Positions 1 to 7,310 of a stretch of 64,000 bases of DNA are shown in pieces. The position numbers and the translations under genes were made by a program. Origin of the DNA: CADCVW01 sp964251385 (GTDB lineage: Bacteria; Pseudomonadota; Alphaproteobacteria; Sphingomonadales; Sphingomonadaceae); assembly GCA_964251385.1 (NCBI GenBank), contig CAXUJK010000005.1, forward strand, positions 97,467 through 161,466, given 5' to 3'. How positions within the stretch are numbered: the first letter of the stretch is position 1; every line of letters starts with the position of its first letter. A model generated the notes under the pieces. That model saw only the letters and a program-made list of their open reading frames with translations, made no database searches and was not told the origin of the DNA.

Positions 1-2
1 CG

Positions 3-512
3 ATCCCGGCTGTGCCCGGCTGGGCCCCCTTCCCCCTCAACGCGCGCCGCGCCGAGGCGCGCAGGCTGCTGGGAGGGACGATCCGCGTGCGCGTCGCGGT
101 GCCCGATGGTCCCGGCTACCGCCTCCTCTTCGCGCATCTGCGTCGCGACTGGGCCGCGATCGGCGTCGATGCCGTGCGCGTCGCCATGCCGCGCAGCGCC
201 GACCTGCGCCTGGTCGATGCGGTCGCACCGAGCCGAGGCGCGAGCTGGTACCTCGAACGTTTTTCGTGCGCGCGCGCCCCCGTCTGCGACACGGAGGCCG
301 ACGTCGCGCTGCAGGGTGCACGCGAGGCAGGCGATGCGGCGACACGCGCAGCCCGTCACGCGGAGGCCGACCGGCGGCTGACGGACGCGGCGGTGTTCAT
401 CCCGCTGACCGCGCCCGTGCGCTGGTCTCTGGCGTCGCGCCGCGCGACGGGGTTCCGAACGAACGCGTTCGCTGTACACAGCCTCGTCGACCTCGTCGAT
501 GTACGGCGATGA
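3..512 (+). CDS. C-terminal part of an ABC transporter substrate-binding protein (partial)
   Basis: The reading frame is already open at the left edge and has no convincing start, so this is the end of a gene that begins outside the window. About 170 residues are visible. The stretch LLFAHLRRDWAAIGVDAV, followed by a region about amino acids arranged as in a periplasmic binding lobe and a closing section with IPLTAPVRWSLASRR, resembles the C-terminal lobe of family 5 extracellular solute-binding proteins, the peptide/nickel type. In that family the protein captures a substrate in the periplasm for an ABC importer. No permease or ATPase gene is visible, so the substrate cannot be named. The family call rests on weak pattern similarity. 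Confidence 0.55.
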   Translation: MPAVPGWAPFPLNARRAEARRLLGGTIRVRVAVPDGPGYRLLFAHLRRDWAAIGVDAVRVAMPRSADLRLVDAVAPSRGASWYLERFSCARAPVCDTEADVALQGAREAGDAATRAARHAEADRRLTDAAVFIPLTAPVRWSLASRRATGFRTNAFAVHSLVDLVDVRR

Positions 513-541
513 GACGTTGGCGGCGTTGAGGAGAGTTTGTC

Positions 542-976
542 GTGGGACTGGCACCGAAGCATGTCGAACGCCTAGACGCCGTGCGCGCGACGATGGCGCG
601 CGATCCGGCCGCGGTCCGCCGCCGACTGGAGACGATGGAGCAATTGCTCGAACGCGCGTTCGTAATCCCGGGGCTGAACCGTGAGGTCGGGCTCGACTCG
701 ATCGTCGGGCTGGTTCCCGTGGTCGGCGACATGATGACCGCGGCCATGGGCGCGTGGCTCGTCTGGGAAGCGCGCAATCTCGGCATGTCCAAGTTTCAGC
801 TGGCGCGCATGGCGGGCAATATTGGGATCGACACAGCGGTCGGCGCAATCCCGTTCGCGGGCGACCTGTTCGACTTCATCTACCGTTCGAACAGCAAGAA
901 TCTGCGTATCGTCAAGAAGCACCTCGACAAGCACCACCCCGCGGGCGTGGTGATCGACCAACCGGCTAGAGGCTGA
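542..976 (+). CDS. DUF4112 domain-containing protein
   Basis: This 144-residue protein matches the DUF4112 pattern: a charged N-terminal helix, then two hydrophobic segments (about residues 50-75, with GLVPVVGDMMTAAMGAWLV, and 92-112, with GIDTAVGAIPFAGDLFD), then a basic tail. The repeated P-x-x-GD turn between hydrophobic helices is typical of the family, whose function is unknown; a membrane location is likely. The start is a GTG 29 nt after the upstream stop codon. The 3' end overlaps the convergent nadC gene by 11 nt. Confidence 0.85.
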   Translation: MGLAPKHVERLDAVRATMARDPAAVRRRLETMEQLLERAFVIPGLNREVGLDSIVGLVPVVGDMMTAAMGAWLVWEARNLGMSKFQLARMAGNIGIDTAVGAIPFAGDLFDFIYRSNSKNLRIVKKHLDKHHPAGVVIDQPARG

Positions 977-1796
977 AGTCGAGCCCCACGTCCGCCGCCG
1001 GCGCCGACTGCGTGATGCGCCCGACGGAGACGAACGTGACGCCCGTCTCCGCCTTGGCGCGGATCGTCTCCAGCGTCACGTTTCCGCTCGCCTCGGTCGG
1101 CACGCGGTCCGCGACGAGCGCCACCGCCTCTCGCAGCATCGCCACGTCCATGTTGTCGAGAAGCAGATGCGTCGCGCCCGCCGCGATCGCCGGCTCGATC
1201 TGGTCGACGCGATCGACCTCGACGATGATCCTCGCGATCCCCGCCGCCACGGCGCGCCGAACCGCTTCACCGACCGAGCCCGCGACCGCGACATGATTGT
1301 CCTTGATCATCGCCGCGTCCCACAACCCCATGCGGTGGTTGGTCGCCCCGCCTACGCGGGTCGCATATTTATCGAGCACGCGCAGACCCGGCAGCGTCTT
1401 GCGCGTGTCGAGCAACGTCGCGCCCGTCCCTGCGATCGCGTCGACATAGGCTCGCGTCAGCGTGGCGATGCCGGACAGATGCTGCACGGTATTGAGCGCA
1501 GACCGCTCGGCGGTGAGGAGCGCGCGCGCCGAACCCGACAGGCGCATCAGGGGCGTTCCCGCAGAGACCTGCGCACCCTCATCCACGAGCGTGTCACTTT
1601 CAACAGCTGGATCGAGCGAGCGGAAAAACGCCTCCGCCAGCGGCAGCCCCGCGACGACGATCTCGTCACGACTCTCCATAACCCCCGAGAAGCACGCGTC
1701 AGCGGGGATGACTGCCGCCGACGTGATATCCCCGGTGCCGACGTCCTCGGCGAGCGTTGCACGCACGAATGCGTCTACGTCGAAGCCGTCGAACAT
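966..1796 (-). CDS. nadC: Nicotinate-nucleotide diphosphorylase (carboxylating), NadC
   Basis: NadC converts quinolinate and PRPP to nicotinate mononucleotide with loss of CO2, the third step of de novo NAD synthesis. The 276-residue length is normal. Diagnostic motifs are LNTVQHLSGIAT (about 101-112), DTRKTLPGLR (130-139), the GG-x-x-NHR loop (about 149-155) and MIKDNHV (about 162-168). I start it at the ATG at 1796. A longer frame exists, but its extra residues are encoded by the palindromic repeat that begins at 1799, so they are unlikely to be native. nadA lies upstream on the same strand, separated only by that repeat. Confidence 0.93.
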   Translation of the reverse strand: MFDGFDVDAFVRATLAEDVGTGDITSAAVIPADACFSGVMESRDEIVVAGLPLAEAFFRSLDPAVESDTLVDEGAQVSAGTPLMRLSGSARALLTAERSALNTVQHLSGIATLTRAYVDAIAGTGATLLDTRKTLPGLRVLDKYATRVGGATNHRMGLWDAAMIKDNHVAVAGSVGEAVRRAVAAGIARIIVEVDRVDQIEPAIAAGATHLLLDNMDVAMLREAVALVADRVPTEASGNVTLETIRAKAETGVTFVSVGRITQSAPAADVGLDFSL

Positions 1797-1798
1797 CA

Positions 1799-1885
1799 CG
1801 TCATCCCAGCGCATGCTGGGATCTCAGCGAGTCTTCACGACCGCAGCTATAATTCCCTGAGATCCCGGCATGCGCTGGGATGACG
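1799..1885. repeat. 87-bp palindromic (REP-like) element, copy 1
   Basis: Two 29-nt arms (1799-1827 and 1857-1885) form a near-perfect inverted repeat, beginning with CGTCATCCCAGCGCATGCTG on the left. The central 29 nt is unrelated to that of the second copy. It fills the whole gap between nadA and nadC and touches the nadA stop codon. A second copy with nearly identical arms lies at 8326-8412. As RNA it would form a long hairpin that could stabilise or terminate the nadA transcript; that role is inferred. Confidence 0.85.
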
Positions 1886-2887
1886 CTAATCCCCATCGAT
1901 CTTCGGCCGCCCGACATCGCCGCCACCCACGGTCCGCCCAGCCATGTCGAGCATCGCATCCAAGCTCTTCTTCGCGGCCAGCCGCAATCCTTCGTCCATC
2001 TCGATCCGCGGCTCCAGATCGCGAAGCGACACGTAGAGCTTCTCCATCGTGTTGAGCGCCATGTACGGGCACATGTTGCAGTTGCAGTTCCCGTCCGCCC
2101 CCGGCGCGCCGATGAAGGTTTTCGCAGGGGCCGCGAGCTGCATCTGGTGGATGATGTGCGGCTCGGTCGCGACGATGATCGTGTTGGCCGGCGACGCGAT
2201 CGCCTCGCGCAGGATGTAGCTCGTCGCGCCGACATGGCTCGCGTGATCGAGGATGTGCGGCGGGCATTCGGGGTGTGCCATGACCGGAGCGCCCGGGTGC
2301 ACCGCCATCAGCTTGAGCAGCTCCGTCTCGGAGAACGCTTCGTGGACGATGCACACGCCCGGCCACAACAGCATGTCGCGCCCGAACTTGCGGTTGAGGT
2401 AGCCACCCAGATGCTTGTCCGGACCGAAGATGATCGGCTGGGACTTCGGAATCTGCTGCAGGATCGTTTCCGCCGCCGACGAGGTGACGATGATGTCGCT
2501 CATCGCCTTCACCTCCGCCGACGAATTTATGTACGTCAGCGCGATGTGGTCCGGGTGCGCGTCGCGGAATGCGCGGAACTGGTCGGGCGGGCAACTGTCC
2601 TCGAGCGAGCATCCCGCGGCCATGTCGGGCAGGACGACGATCTTCTGCGGCGACAGGATTTTAGCGACCTCCGCCATGAACCGTACGCCGCAGAACGCGA
2701 TCACGTCCGCGTCCGTCGCCTCCGCCTTGCGCGACAGATCGAGGCTGTCGCCGACGAAGTCCGCGATGTCCTGCAAAGCGGGGTCTTGATAGTAATGCGC
2801 GAGGATGACGGCGTTGCGCTCGACGCGCAGGCGCGCGATCTCGGCGCGGATGTCGACGCCCTGAAGGCTGCCGGTGGTCAGGTTCAT
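1886..2887 (-). CDS. nadA: Quinolinate synthase NadA
   Basis: NadA condenses iminoaspartate with dihydroxyacetone phosphate to give quinolinate in NAD synthesis and carries an oxygen-sensitive [4Fe-4S] cluster. The 333-residue protein starts with a clear GGGAG ribosome-binding site 6-10 nt before ATG. Family motifs include AVILAHYYQDPALQDIADF near the N terminus, MAAGCSLEDSCP, MAHPECPP and the C-terminal NCNCNMCPYMALN, which supply the cluster cysteines. Its partner nadC follows downstream. No L-aspartate oxidase gene (nadB) is adjacent, although nadB often sits between or beside these genes. Confidence 0.95.
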   Translation of the reverse strand: MNLTTGSLQGVDIRAEIARLRVERNAVILAHYYQDPALQDIADFVGDSLDLSRKAEATDADVIAFCGVRFMAEVAKILSPQKIVVLPDMAAGCSLEDSCPPDQFRAFRDAHPDHIALTYINSSAEVKAMSDIIVTSSAAETILQQIPKSQPIIFGPDKHLGGYLNRKFGRDMLLWPGVCIVHEAFSETELLKLMAVHPGAPVMAHPECPPHILDHASHVGATSYILREAIASPANTIIVATEPHIIHQMQLAAPAKTFIGAPGADGNCNCNMCPYMALNTMEKLYVSLRDLEPRIEMDEGLRLAAKKSLDAMLDMAGRTVGGGDVGRPKIDGD

Positions 2888-2938
2888 GCTTGTCTCCCAA
2901 TCTTCAGATAGGCCGACTGCATGACATTGTGAACAACG

Positions 2939-3655
2939 CTAGGAAGACGGTGTCGTCGCCGGCGTCGTCCGGCTGCGCGCGCGTTCGCGCAGCACCTCCT
3001 CGACCGGGCGCGACGGGTCGAGGAAAGACGGATCGGCCCCGCCCGGCTCGTCCGCGAACCGCACGGTCACCCGCGCCTTGTCGAAACCCGCGGCTTGCAG
3101 CGGAACCAGCAGGTTGCGCGTCATCGCCTCGCGCGCCGCGGCGCGCGCCAGCGCCTGCATGTGCGGCCCGCTCGCCTGACGCACCGCCTCGCGTTCCGCT
3201 CCCGCCGTCGCCGCGCGGGCCAACGCATCGCGCATCGCGCCCGTCACGGGAACGCCGCTGCGGAAATACTGCGCGCGCGCTTCGTCGAGATTAGGCCGGG
3301 TGATCGTCAGCCCGGGCAGCGTCAGCGTCATCGCTCGGGCCTGGGCGTCCCAGCGGAAACGGTCGGGCGTCAGGGTGCTCTGATCGAGCCGGTATTCGAC
3401 CGACGCGGGAATGATCGCCGTCTGCCGGCTCTCCAGCAACCCGAACGCGCGCGGCTCCACCCGCGTGTTCACCGTCACCACCTGCGCGCTGAACACGGTA
3501 AGCGCGTTCTCCTTGCGGAAGCCCGTGATCACCGTGCCGACGACGTCGACCGCCGGCGGCCTGCCGAACCGTTGCGACACGAACCACGTCGCCGCCGAAA
3601 CGGCGATCAGCGACGCGACCACCAGCGAGGATTTGGCACGCCGCGCTGCCGTCAT
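2939..3655 (-). CDS. DUF4230 domain-containing protein
   Basis: The 238-residue protein has one N-terminal membrane anchor (about residues 9-26, SLVVASLIAVSAATWFVSQ) followed by a soluble domain. The pattern ENALTVFSAQVVTVNTRVE and IIPASVEYRLDQSTL is typical of DUF4230, a family of unknown function. The domain is probably periplasmic. Its start codon overlaps the stop of the upstream MBL hydrolase by 4 nt, so the two are probably translationally coupled. The C terminus is a low-complexity Arg/Thr/Pro tail. Confidence 0.85.
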   Translation of the reverse strand: MTAARRAKSSLVVASLIAVSAATWFVSQRFGRPPAVDVVGTVITGFRKENALTVFSAQVVTVNTRVEPRAFGLLESRQTAIIPASVEYRLDQSTLTPDRFRWDAQARAMTLTLPGLTITRPNLDEARAQYFRSGVPVTGAMRDALARAATAGAEREAVRQASGPHMQALARAAAREAMTRNLLVPLQAAGFDKARVTVRFADEPGGADPSFLDPSRPVEEVLRERARSRTTPATTPSS

Positions 3656-4503
3656 GTGCGCACCCAGCCCTGTTCGCCCTCGGTCACGAGCGCGCGGGCC
3701 CGCAAGTCGATCAGGTGCGCGAGCACCGAAGCGCCGGCCGCGGGTGCCAGTGCCGGATCGAGCCCCGGATAGTTGCGCGCCACCAGCGCCGCGATGTCCG
3801 CCGGGCCGTCCTCCAGCGCGCGCAGGATCTGCGTCTCGCGCTGCCTGCGATGGACGATCAATCCGCGGACCAGCTTGCCGGGCGGGTCGATCGGGGGGCC
3901 GTGCGCGGGGTAGTAGACGCGGTCGTCGCGCGCGGCCAGCCGCTCCAGGCTAGCCATGTAGTCCGCCATGTTCCCGTCGGGCGGCAGGATGACGCTCGTC
4001 GACCAGCCCATGACGTGATCGCCGCTGAACAGCGCGGAGCTCTCGGCGTAGGCGAAGCACAGGTGGTTCGACATGTGGCCCGGCGTCGCCACCGCCTGCA
4101 ATGTCCAGCCCGGACCCTCGACAATGTCGCCGTCGGCCATGACGCGGTCGGGCGCGTGGCCCGTGTCGAACGCCTCGCCGAACGCATCGCCGGCCGGGGG
4201 GGCCAGCGCTGCGCACCCAACCACCGGCGCGCCGGTCGCGGCGGCGAGCGCGCGCGCGGCCGGGCTGTGGTCGCGGTGCGAATGGGTGACGAGGATGGCG
4301 GCGATCCGCTCGCCGGCGGTGGCGGCGAGTACGGCCGCGACATGTTCGGGCAGGTCCGGACCCGGATCGACGATCGCGACTTCGCCCGTGCCCACGATGT
4401 GCGTCTGCGTTCCCGTGAACGTGAACGGAGACGGGTTGCGCGCCAGCACGCGGCGCACCCCCGGCCCCGCCTGTTCGACTTGCCCGTAAGGTGCCGCGTC
4501 CAT
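3652..4503 (-). CDS. MBL-fold metallo-hydrolase (LACTB2-like)
   Basis: This 283-residue protein has the metallo-beta-lactamase metal motif THSHRDH (His74, His76, Asp78, His79), a second metal region ATPGHMSNHLCF, SGDHVMGW and a late YPAHGPP. The C-terminal 80 residues look like the winged-helix tail seen in LACTB2-like hydrolases. Members are zinc hydrolases acting on thioesters, nucleic acids or other esters; the substrate cannot be read here. An AAGGAG site precedes the ATG. It lies 40 nt downstream of the BlaR1-like gene and overlaps the DUF4230 gene by 4 nt, so it may be expressed with both. Confidence 0.88.
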   Translation of the reverse strand: MDAAPYGQVEQAGPGVRRVLARNPSPFTFTGTQTHIVGTGEVAIVDPGPDLPEHVAAVLAATAGERIAAILVTHSHRDHSPAARALAAATGAPVVGCAALAPPAGDAFGEAFDTGHAPDRVMADGDIVEGPGWTLQAVATPGHMSNHLCFAYAESSALFSGDHVMGWSTSVILPPDGNMADYMASLERLAARDDRVYYPAHGPPIDPPGKLVRGLIVHRRQRETQILRALEDGPADIAALVARNYPGLDPALAPAAGASVLAHLIDLRARALVTEGEQGWVRT

Positions 4504-4543
4504 CCCGCTCCTTGGCCCGAGACGGACGCGGCGATCAAGCGGC

Positions 4544-5722
4544 TTAGTTGCCGGCCTTCACCTGCGCGATCGCGCCGTCGAGCGCGGCCAGCGCCTTTAC
4601 GCGCATGTCCGCGTCAAGGTCGCCGGACCCCGCCATTTCGGCGCGCGCCTTTTGCAGGGAGCCGAGCCGGTCGACAGGCGCGCCGTCCTTGCTGCACATA
4701 AACACACGGGTGGTCCTGGTGCCGTCGGCGCCGGCGACCTGGTCGGAGACATTGAACACCGTCTGATTGCCCGGTCCGCACTTGCCTTCCGTCGCCTCGT
4801 CGATCGCGGCTTCTTCGCCGTCCTGGCCCGCGACACGCTGGATCGTGATCTTCTTCACCACCGGGTCGGCCGCGATCGCGCCGGTCGCTGTTATCGTCAG
4901 CCCGGCCAGCGCGACCGCGCCCACCGTCATCATCCCGCCGGTCGTTGCCCAGCGGCTCGTCTTGTGAGTCTTCACCATCTTCAGTCTCCTCAACAGGTTG
5001 CCGGAACGGCTCATGGGGCAGGTGAAAGGTGGAGCCGCGCCCCAGGCAGACTTCACCATCGCGGCGGCGTAGACCGCGCGCTGCTCCGCTCCGGCACGGC
5101 CGATCACGGCGGCGTCGCAGCTGAGTTCCTGATCGCTTCGAAAGGCGCGATGCGCGACCCAGGCGAGCGGATTGAACCAGTGCAGGCACAGCATCCCGAG
5201 CGCGGCGGCGTTTGCCCAGAGATCGCCGCGCGCATGGTGCGTGCGCTCGTGCGCGATCGCGAGCGCGCGTTCGGCGGCGGAGAACCGATCGGCGAAATCG
5301 CGCGGCACGAGGATGCACGGGACAAGCAGGCCTATGGCGGCCGGCCCCGCCACCGCGCCGCTCACGAACACGGCCTCGCCGAGCGGCGCGGCATAACGGA
5401 GCGCGCGGCGCAGGAAGACCTGGTATCCCACCAGATGCCAGAGCGCCGCGCCGACCGCGCCCACGGCCCAGATCGCGAGCAGCCAAGGCGTCGTGTTGGA
5501 GACCGCGGGCGTGGCGACACGGACGATTTCGACTGCGCCAAGCACGGGAAGCGTCTGGGTGGAAGAATCCAGCGGCGGCAGGACGAGGCGCAGCGCGGGC
5601 ACCAGCCACAACGCGTAAGCCGCGCCCGCTCCGAACAGGCTTCGTACGAGCGGGCGCAAGGCCAACACCGCCGCCATCAGCAGCGACGTCGCGATCAGCG
5701 TTTCGACCAGCCAGGCGCTCAC
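4544..5722 (-). CDS. M56 family metallopeptidase, BlaR1/MecR1-like
   Basis: BlaR1-type proteins are membrane zinc proteases that sense a signal and trigger cleavage of a BlaI repressor. The 392-residue protein has several N-terminal membrane segments (about 7-25, 33-50, 79-98) and the zinc motif HERTH (158-162) in a cytoplasmic loop. Another hydrophobic segment lies near residues 270-292, followed by a periplasmic tail of about 110 residues. The tail does not resemble the penicillin-binding sensor domain of staphylococcal BlaR1, and the protein is much shorter than the roughly 600 residues of that family. Start: a GTG overlapping the BlaI stop by 4 nt (GTGA). Confidence 0.88.
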   Translation of the reverse strand: MSAWLVETLIATSLLMAAVLALRPLVRSLFGAGAAYALWLVPALRLVLPPLDSSTQTLPVLGAVEIVRVATPAVSNTTPWLLAIWAVGAVGAALWHLVGYQVFLRRALRYAAPLGEAVFVSGAVAGPAAIGLLVPCILVPRDFADRFSAAERALAIAHERTHHARGDLWANAAALGMLCLHWFNPLAWVAHRAFRSDQELSCDAAVIGRAGAEQRAVYAAAMVKSAWGAAPPFTCPMSRSGNLLRRLKMVKTHKTSRWATTGGMMTVGAVALAGLTITATGAIAADPVVKKITIQRVAGQDGEEAAIDEATEGKCGPGNQTVFNVSDQVAGADGTRTTRVFMCSKDGAPVDRLGSLQKARAEMAGSGDLDADMRVKALAALDGAIAQVKAGN

Positions 5723-6087
5723 GGCTTCAGCGCCTTCAACACCGCCTCGATCTCGGCGATGTCCTCGGGCGTCAGCGCCTCGCGCTCCGCCAGATGCGCG
5801 ACGAGCGGGGACAGCTTGCCCCCGAACAAACGGTCGACGAGCTTGCGCGACTCCGACGCGACATAATCCTCGCGCGCGACCAGCGGCCGGTACAGGAAGC
5901 GCCGTCCGTCCGCTTCCGCGCCAGCCACACCCTTCGCAACGAGCCTCGACAGCAGCGTCTTGACCGTCTGCGCGCTCCACTTACGGGCAGGCGGGGCGCG
6001 CCCGAAAACGTCGGCGGCGGTCAGCGGCGACTCGTGCCACAGCACGTCCATCACCGTATACTCCGCCTCGCTGATCGGTTCGGACAT
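5719..6087 (-). CDS. BlaI/MecI/CopY family transcriptional repressor
   Basis: The 122-residue protein is a typical penicillinase-repressor winged helix. SEAEYTVMDVLWHESPLTAADVF is the first helix pair and WSAQTVKTLLSRLVAKG the recognition region. A cleavage-prone linker leads to the C-terminal dimerisation helices. The family represses its own operon until a BlaR1-type protease inactivates it. The gene overlaps the BlaR1-like gene by 4 nt, and a perfect palindrome of the BlaI operator type lies 14 nt upstream of its ATG. This pair and the MBL hydrolase may form one regulon, but the inducer is unknown. Confidence 0.92.
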   Translation of the reverse strand: MSEPISEAEYTVMDVLWHESPLTAADVFGRAPPARKWSAQTVKTLLSRLVAKGVAGAEADGRRFLYRPLVAREDYVASESRKLVDRLFGGKLSPLVAHLAEREALTPEDIAEIEAVLKALKP

Positions 6088-6101
6088 CGCTGTCTCCTTA
6101 C

Positions 6102-6117
6102 GACTACATTTGTAGTC
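6102..6117. promoter_or_regulatory. BlaI-type operator
   Basis: GACTACATTTGTAGTC is a perfect 7-bp inverted repeat with a 2-bp centre. Its core TACATTTGTA matches the TACA-N2-TGTA pattern bound by BlaI/MecI repressors. It lies just upstream of the blaI-like gene, as expected for autorepression. The rest of 6118-6278 shows no gene that I can support. Confidence 0.8.
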
Positions 6118-6278
6118 AAATAGCTTAACGGCGAGTGAACGTTGTTGTGTCGGCTAGGCTTACAGGATGCCTCAATGGGTGGCGGTCGTTAATCATCGAA
6201 CTCGGCACATGTCGGACGATTTTTCGGTTTGGCACGCGCCCTGCAACATCGTCTGTGTCCATTTGTGTTCCACAAACG

Positions 6279-6323
6279 AAAAGGGCGGCGGATGGGTGTC
6301 ATGTCCCCTCCGCCGCCCTTTTT
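6279..6323 (-). terminator. Rho-independent terminator after grxD
   Basis: A 14-bp GC-rich stem (6279-6292 with 6309-6322) and a 16-nt loop carries A/T runs on both flanks. On the minus strand it follows the glutaredoxin stop codon by 21 nt and ends in a T tract. The symmetry would allow it to work in both directions. Confidence 0.85.
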
Positions 6324-6344
6324 CTGGTACGGTGATGCCGCAAG

Positions 6345-6671
6345 CTACGCCTTGGCGGCGTCGCTCCCGCTCAGCAGATCCTGCAGCTCGCCCGCCTCGT
6401 ACATCTCGGTCATGATGTCCGACCCGCCGACGAACTCGCCTTTGACGTAAAGCTGCGGCACCGTCGGCCAGTCCGAATACGCCTTGATCCCCTGCCGGAT
6501 CTCCGGGTCCTGCAGCACGTCGACCGTTTCGTACGCGACGCCGAGATGATCGAGGATCGACACCGCCCGGCTGGAAAACCCGCACTGCGGGAACAACGCG
6601 GTGCCCTTCATGAACAACACCACGTCGTGGGACGTGACGAGCGCGTCGATGCGCGGGTCGGCTTGGGGCAT
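6345..6671 (-). CDS. grxD: Monothiol glutaredoxin, Grx4/GrxD type
   Basis: This 108-residue protein has the monothiol active site CGFS (residues 30-33), the glutathione-binding region SDWPTVPQLYVKGEFVGG and the GSDIMTEMYEAGEL motif. These are hallmarks of Grx4-type glutaredoxins, which carry [2Fe-2S] clusters with glutathione and partner with BolA proteins in iron-sulfur delivery and iron sensing. The bolA-like gene lies immediately upstream on the same strand, 20 nt away. A strong terminator follows. Confidence 0.95.
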   Translation of the reverse strand: MPQADPRIDALVTSHDVVLFMKGTALFPQCGFSSRAVSILDHLGVAYETVDVLQDPEIRQGIKAYSDWPTVPQLYVKGEFVGGSDIMTEMYEAGELQDLLSGSDAAKA

Positions 6672-6691
6672 TTACGTGTTCCTCAAAAAAG

Positions 6692-6916
6692 CTAAACCGA
6701 AGATGTGTTCAGCTGCAGCGCATGCAAGGCCCCGCCCATGCGCCCGCCCAATGCGGTGTACACCGCCTGGTGCTGGCGCACGCGCGACAGGCCCGCGAAC
6801 GAGGCCGACACGACACGTGCCGCATAATGATCGCCGTCCCCCGCCAAATCGGTGATTTCGACATGCGCATCCGGGATCCATGCCTTGATGAGCGCTTCGA
6901 TCTCGGCCGCGGGCAT
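6692..6916 (-). CDS. BolA family protein
   Basis: The 74-residue protein has the BolA pattern: N-terminal IEALIKAWIPDAHVEITDL, then GDGDHYAARVVS, then VYTALGGRMGGALHALQL. BolA proteins form cluster-bridged heterodimers with monothiol glutaredoxins, which fits the grxD neighbour. I start it at the ATG at 6916; an in-frame GTG two codons upstream is also possible. It lies 7 nt downstream of the DUF1476 gene, so the three genes probably form one operon. Confidence 0.92.
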   Translation of the reverse strand: MPAAEIEALIKAWIPDAHVEITDLAGDGDHYAARVVSASFAGLSRVRQHQAVYTALGGRMGGALHALQLNTSSV

Positions 6917-6923
6917 GCCCACG

Positions 6924-7247
6924 CTACATGCTCTCCATCAGCTGCCGGCGCGCCTCGATCGTCTTTTCCTCGAGCATCGCGCGGATGCGGCGGTCGTCGA
7001 TGTCGACGCCGGCGGAGGTGATGTCGCCCAGCAGCTTGCGCACGACGTCCTCGTCGCCCGCCTCCTCGAAGTCGGCGCGAACGACGTCCTTGGCATAGGC
7101 GTCGGTTTCCGCCGGCGTCAGGCTCATCAGCCCCGCCGCCCATTGCCCCAGCAACCGGTTGCGGCGCGCGGCGACCTTGAATTGCATCTCGTCGTCGCGC
7201 GCGAATTTGGCCTCGAACGCGGCCTGACGATCGTCGAACGTGCTCAT
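6924..7247 (-). CDS. DUF1476 protein, ATP synthase zeta-type inhibitor
   Basis: The 107-residue, helix-rich charged protein matches DUF1476, starting MSTFDDRQAAFEAKFARDDE and continuing with RNRLLGQWAAGLMSL. In Paracoccus denitrificans the family member is the zeta subunit, which inhibits the F1Fo ATPase through its N-terminal segment. The family is essentially restricted to alphaproteobacteria, which supports the taxonomy. The inhibitory role here is inferred from the family. It heads the DUF1476-bolA-grxD group. Confidence 0.9.
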   Translation of the reverse strand: MSTFDDRQAAFEAKFARDDEMQFKVAARRNRLLGQWAAGLMSLTPAETDAYAKDVVRADFEEAGDEDVVRKLLGDITSAGVDIDDRRIRAMLEEKTIEARRQLMESM

Positions 7248-7310
7248 GAATGCATCCCGTCTAAATTCGTGGCTGCAGGATAGGCGGTGGGACGAGGCCG
7301 CGCAACGCGG

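Noticed and set aside
1797..1814. A longer nadC start at 1814
   Set aside because: The additional residues are encoded by the palindromic repeat, and the ATG at 1796 gives the normal length of the family.
3652..4503. A beta-lactamase gene regulated by BlaI/BlaR1
   Set aside because: The metal-binding pattern and C-terminal region fit LACTB2-like hydrolases, and no secretion signal is present.
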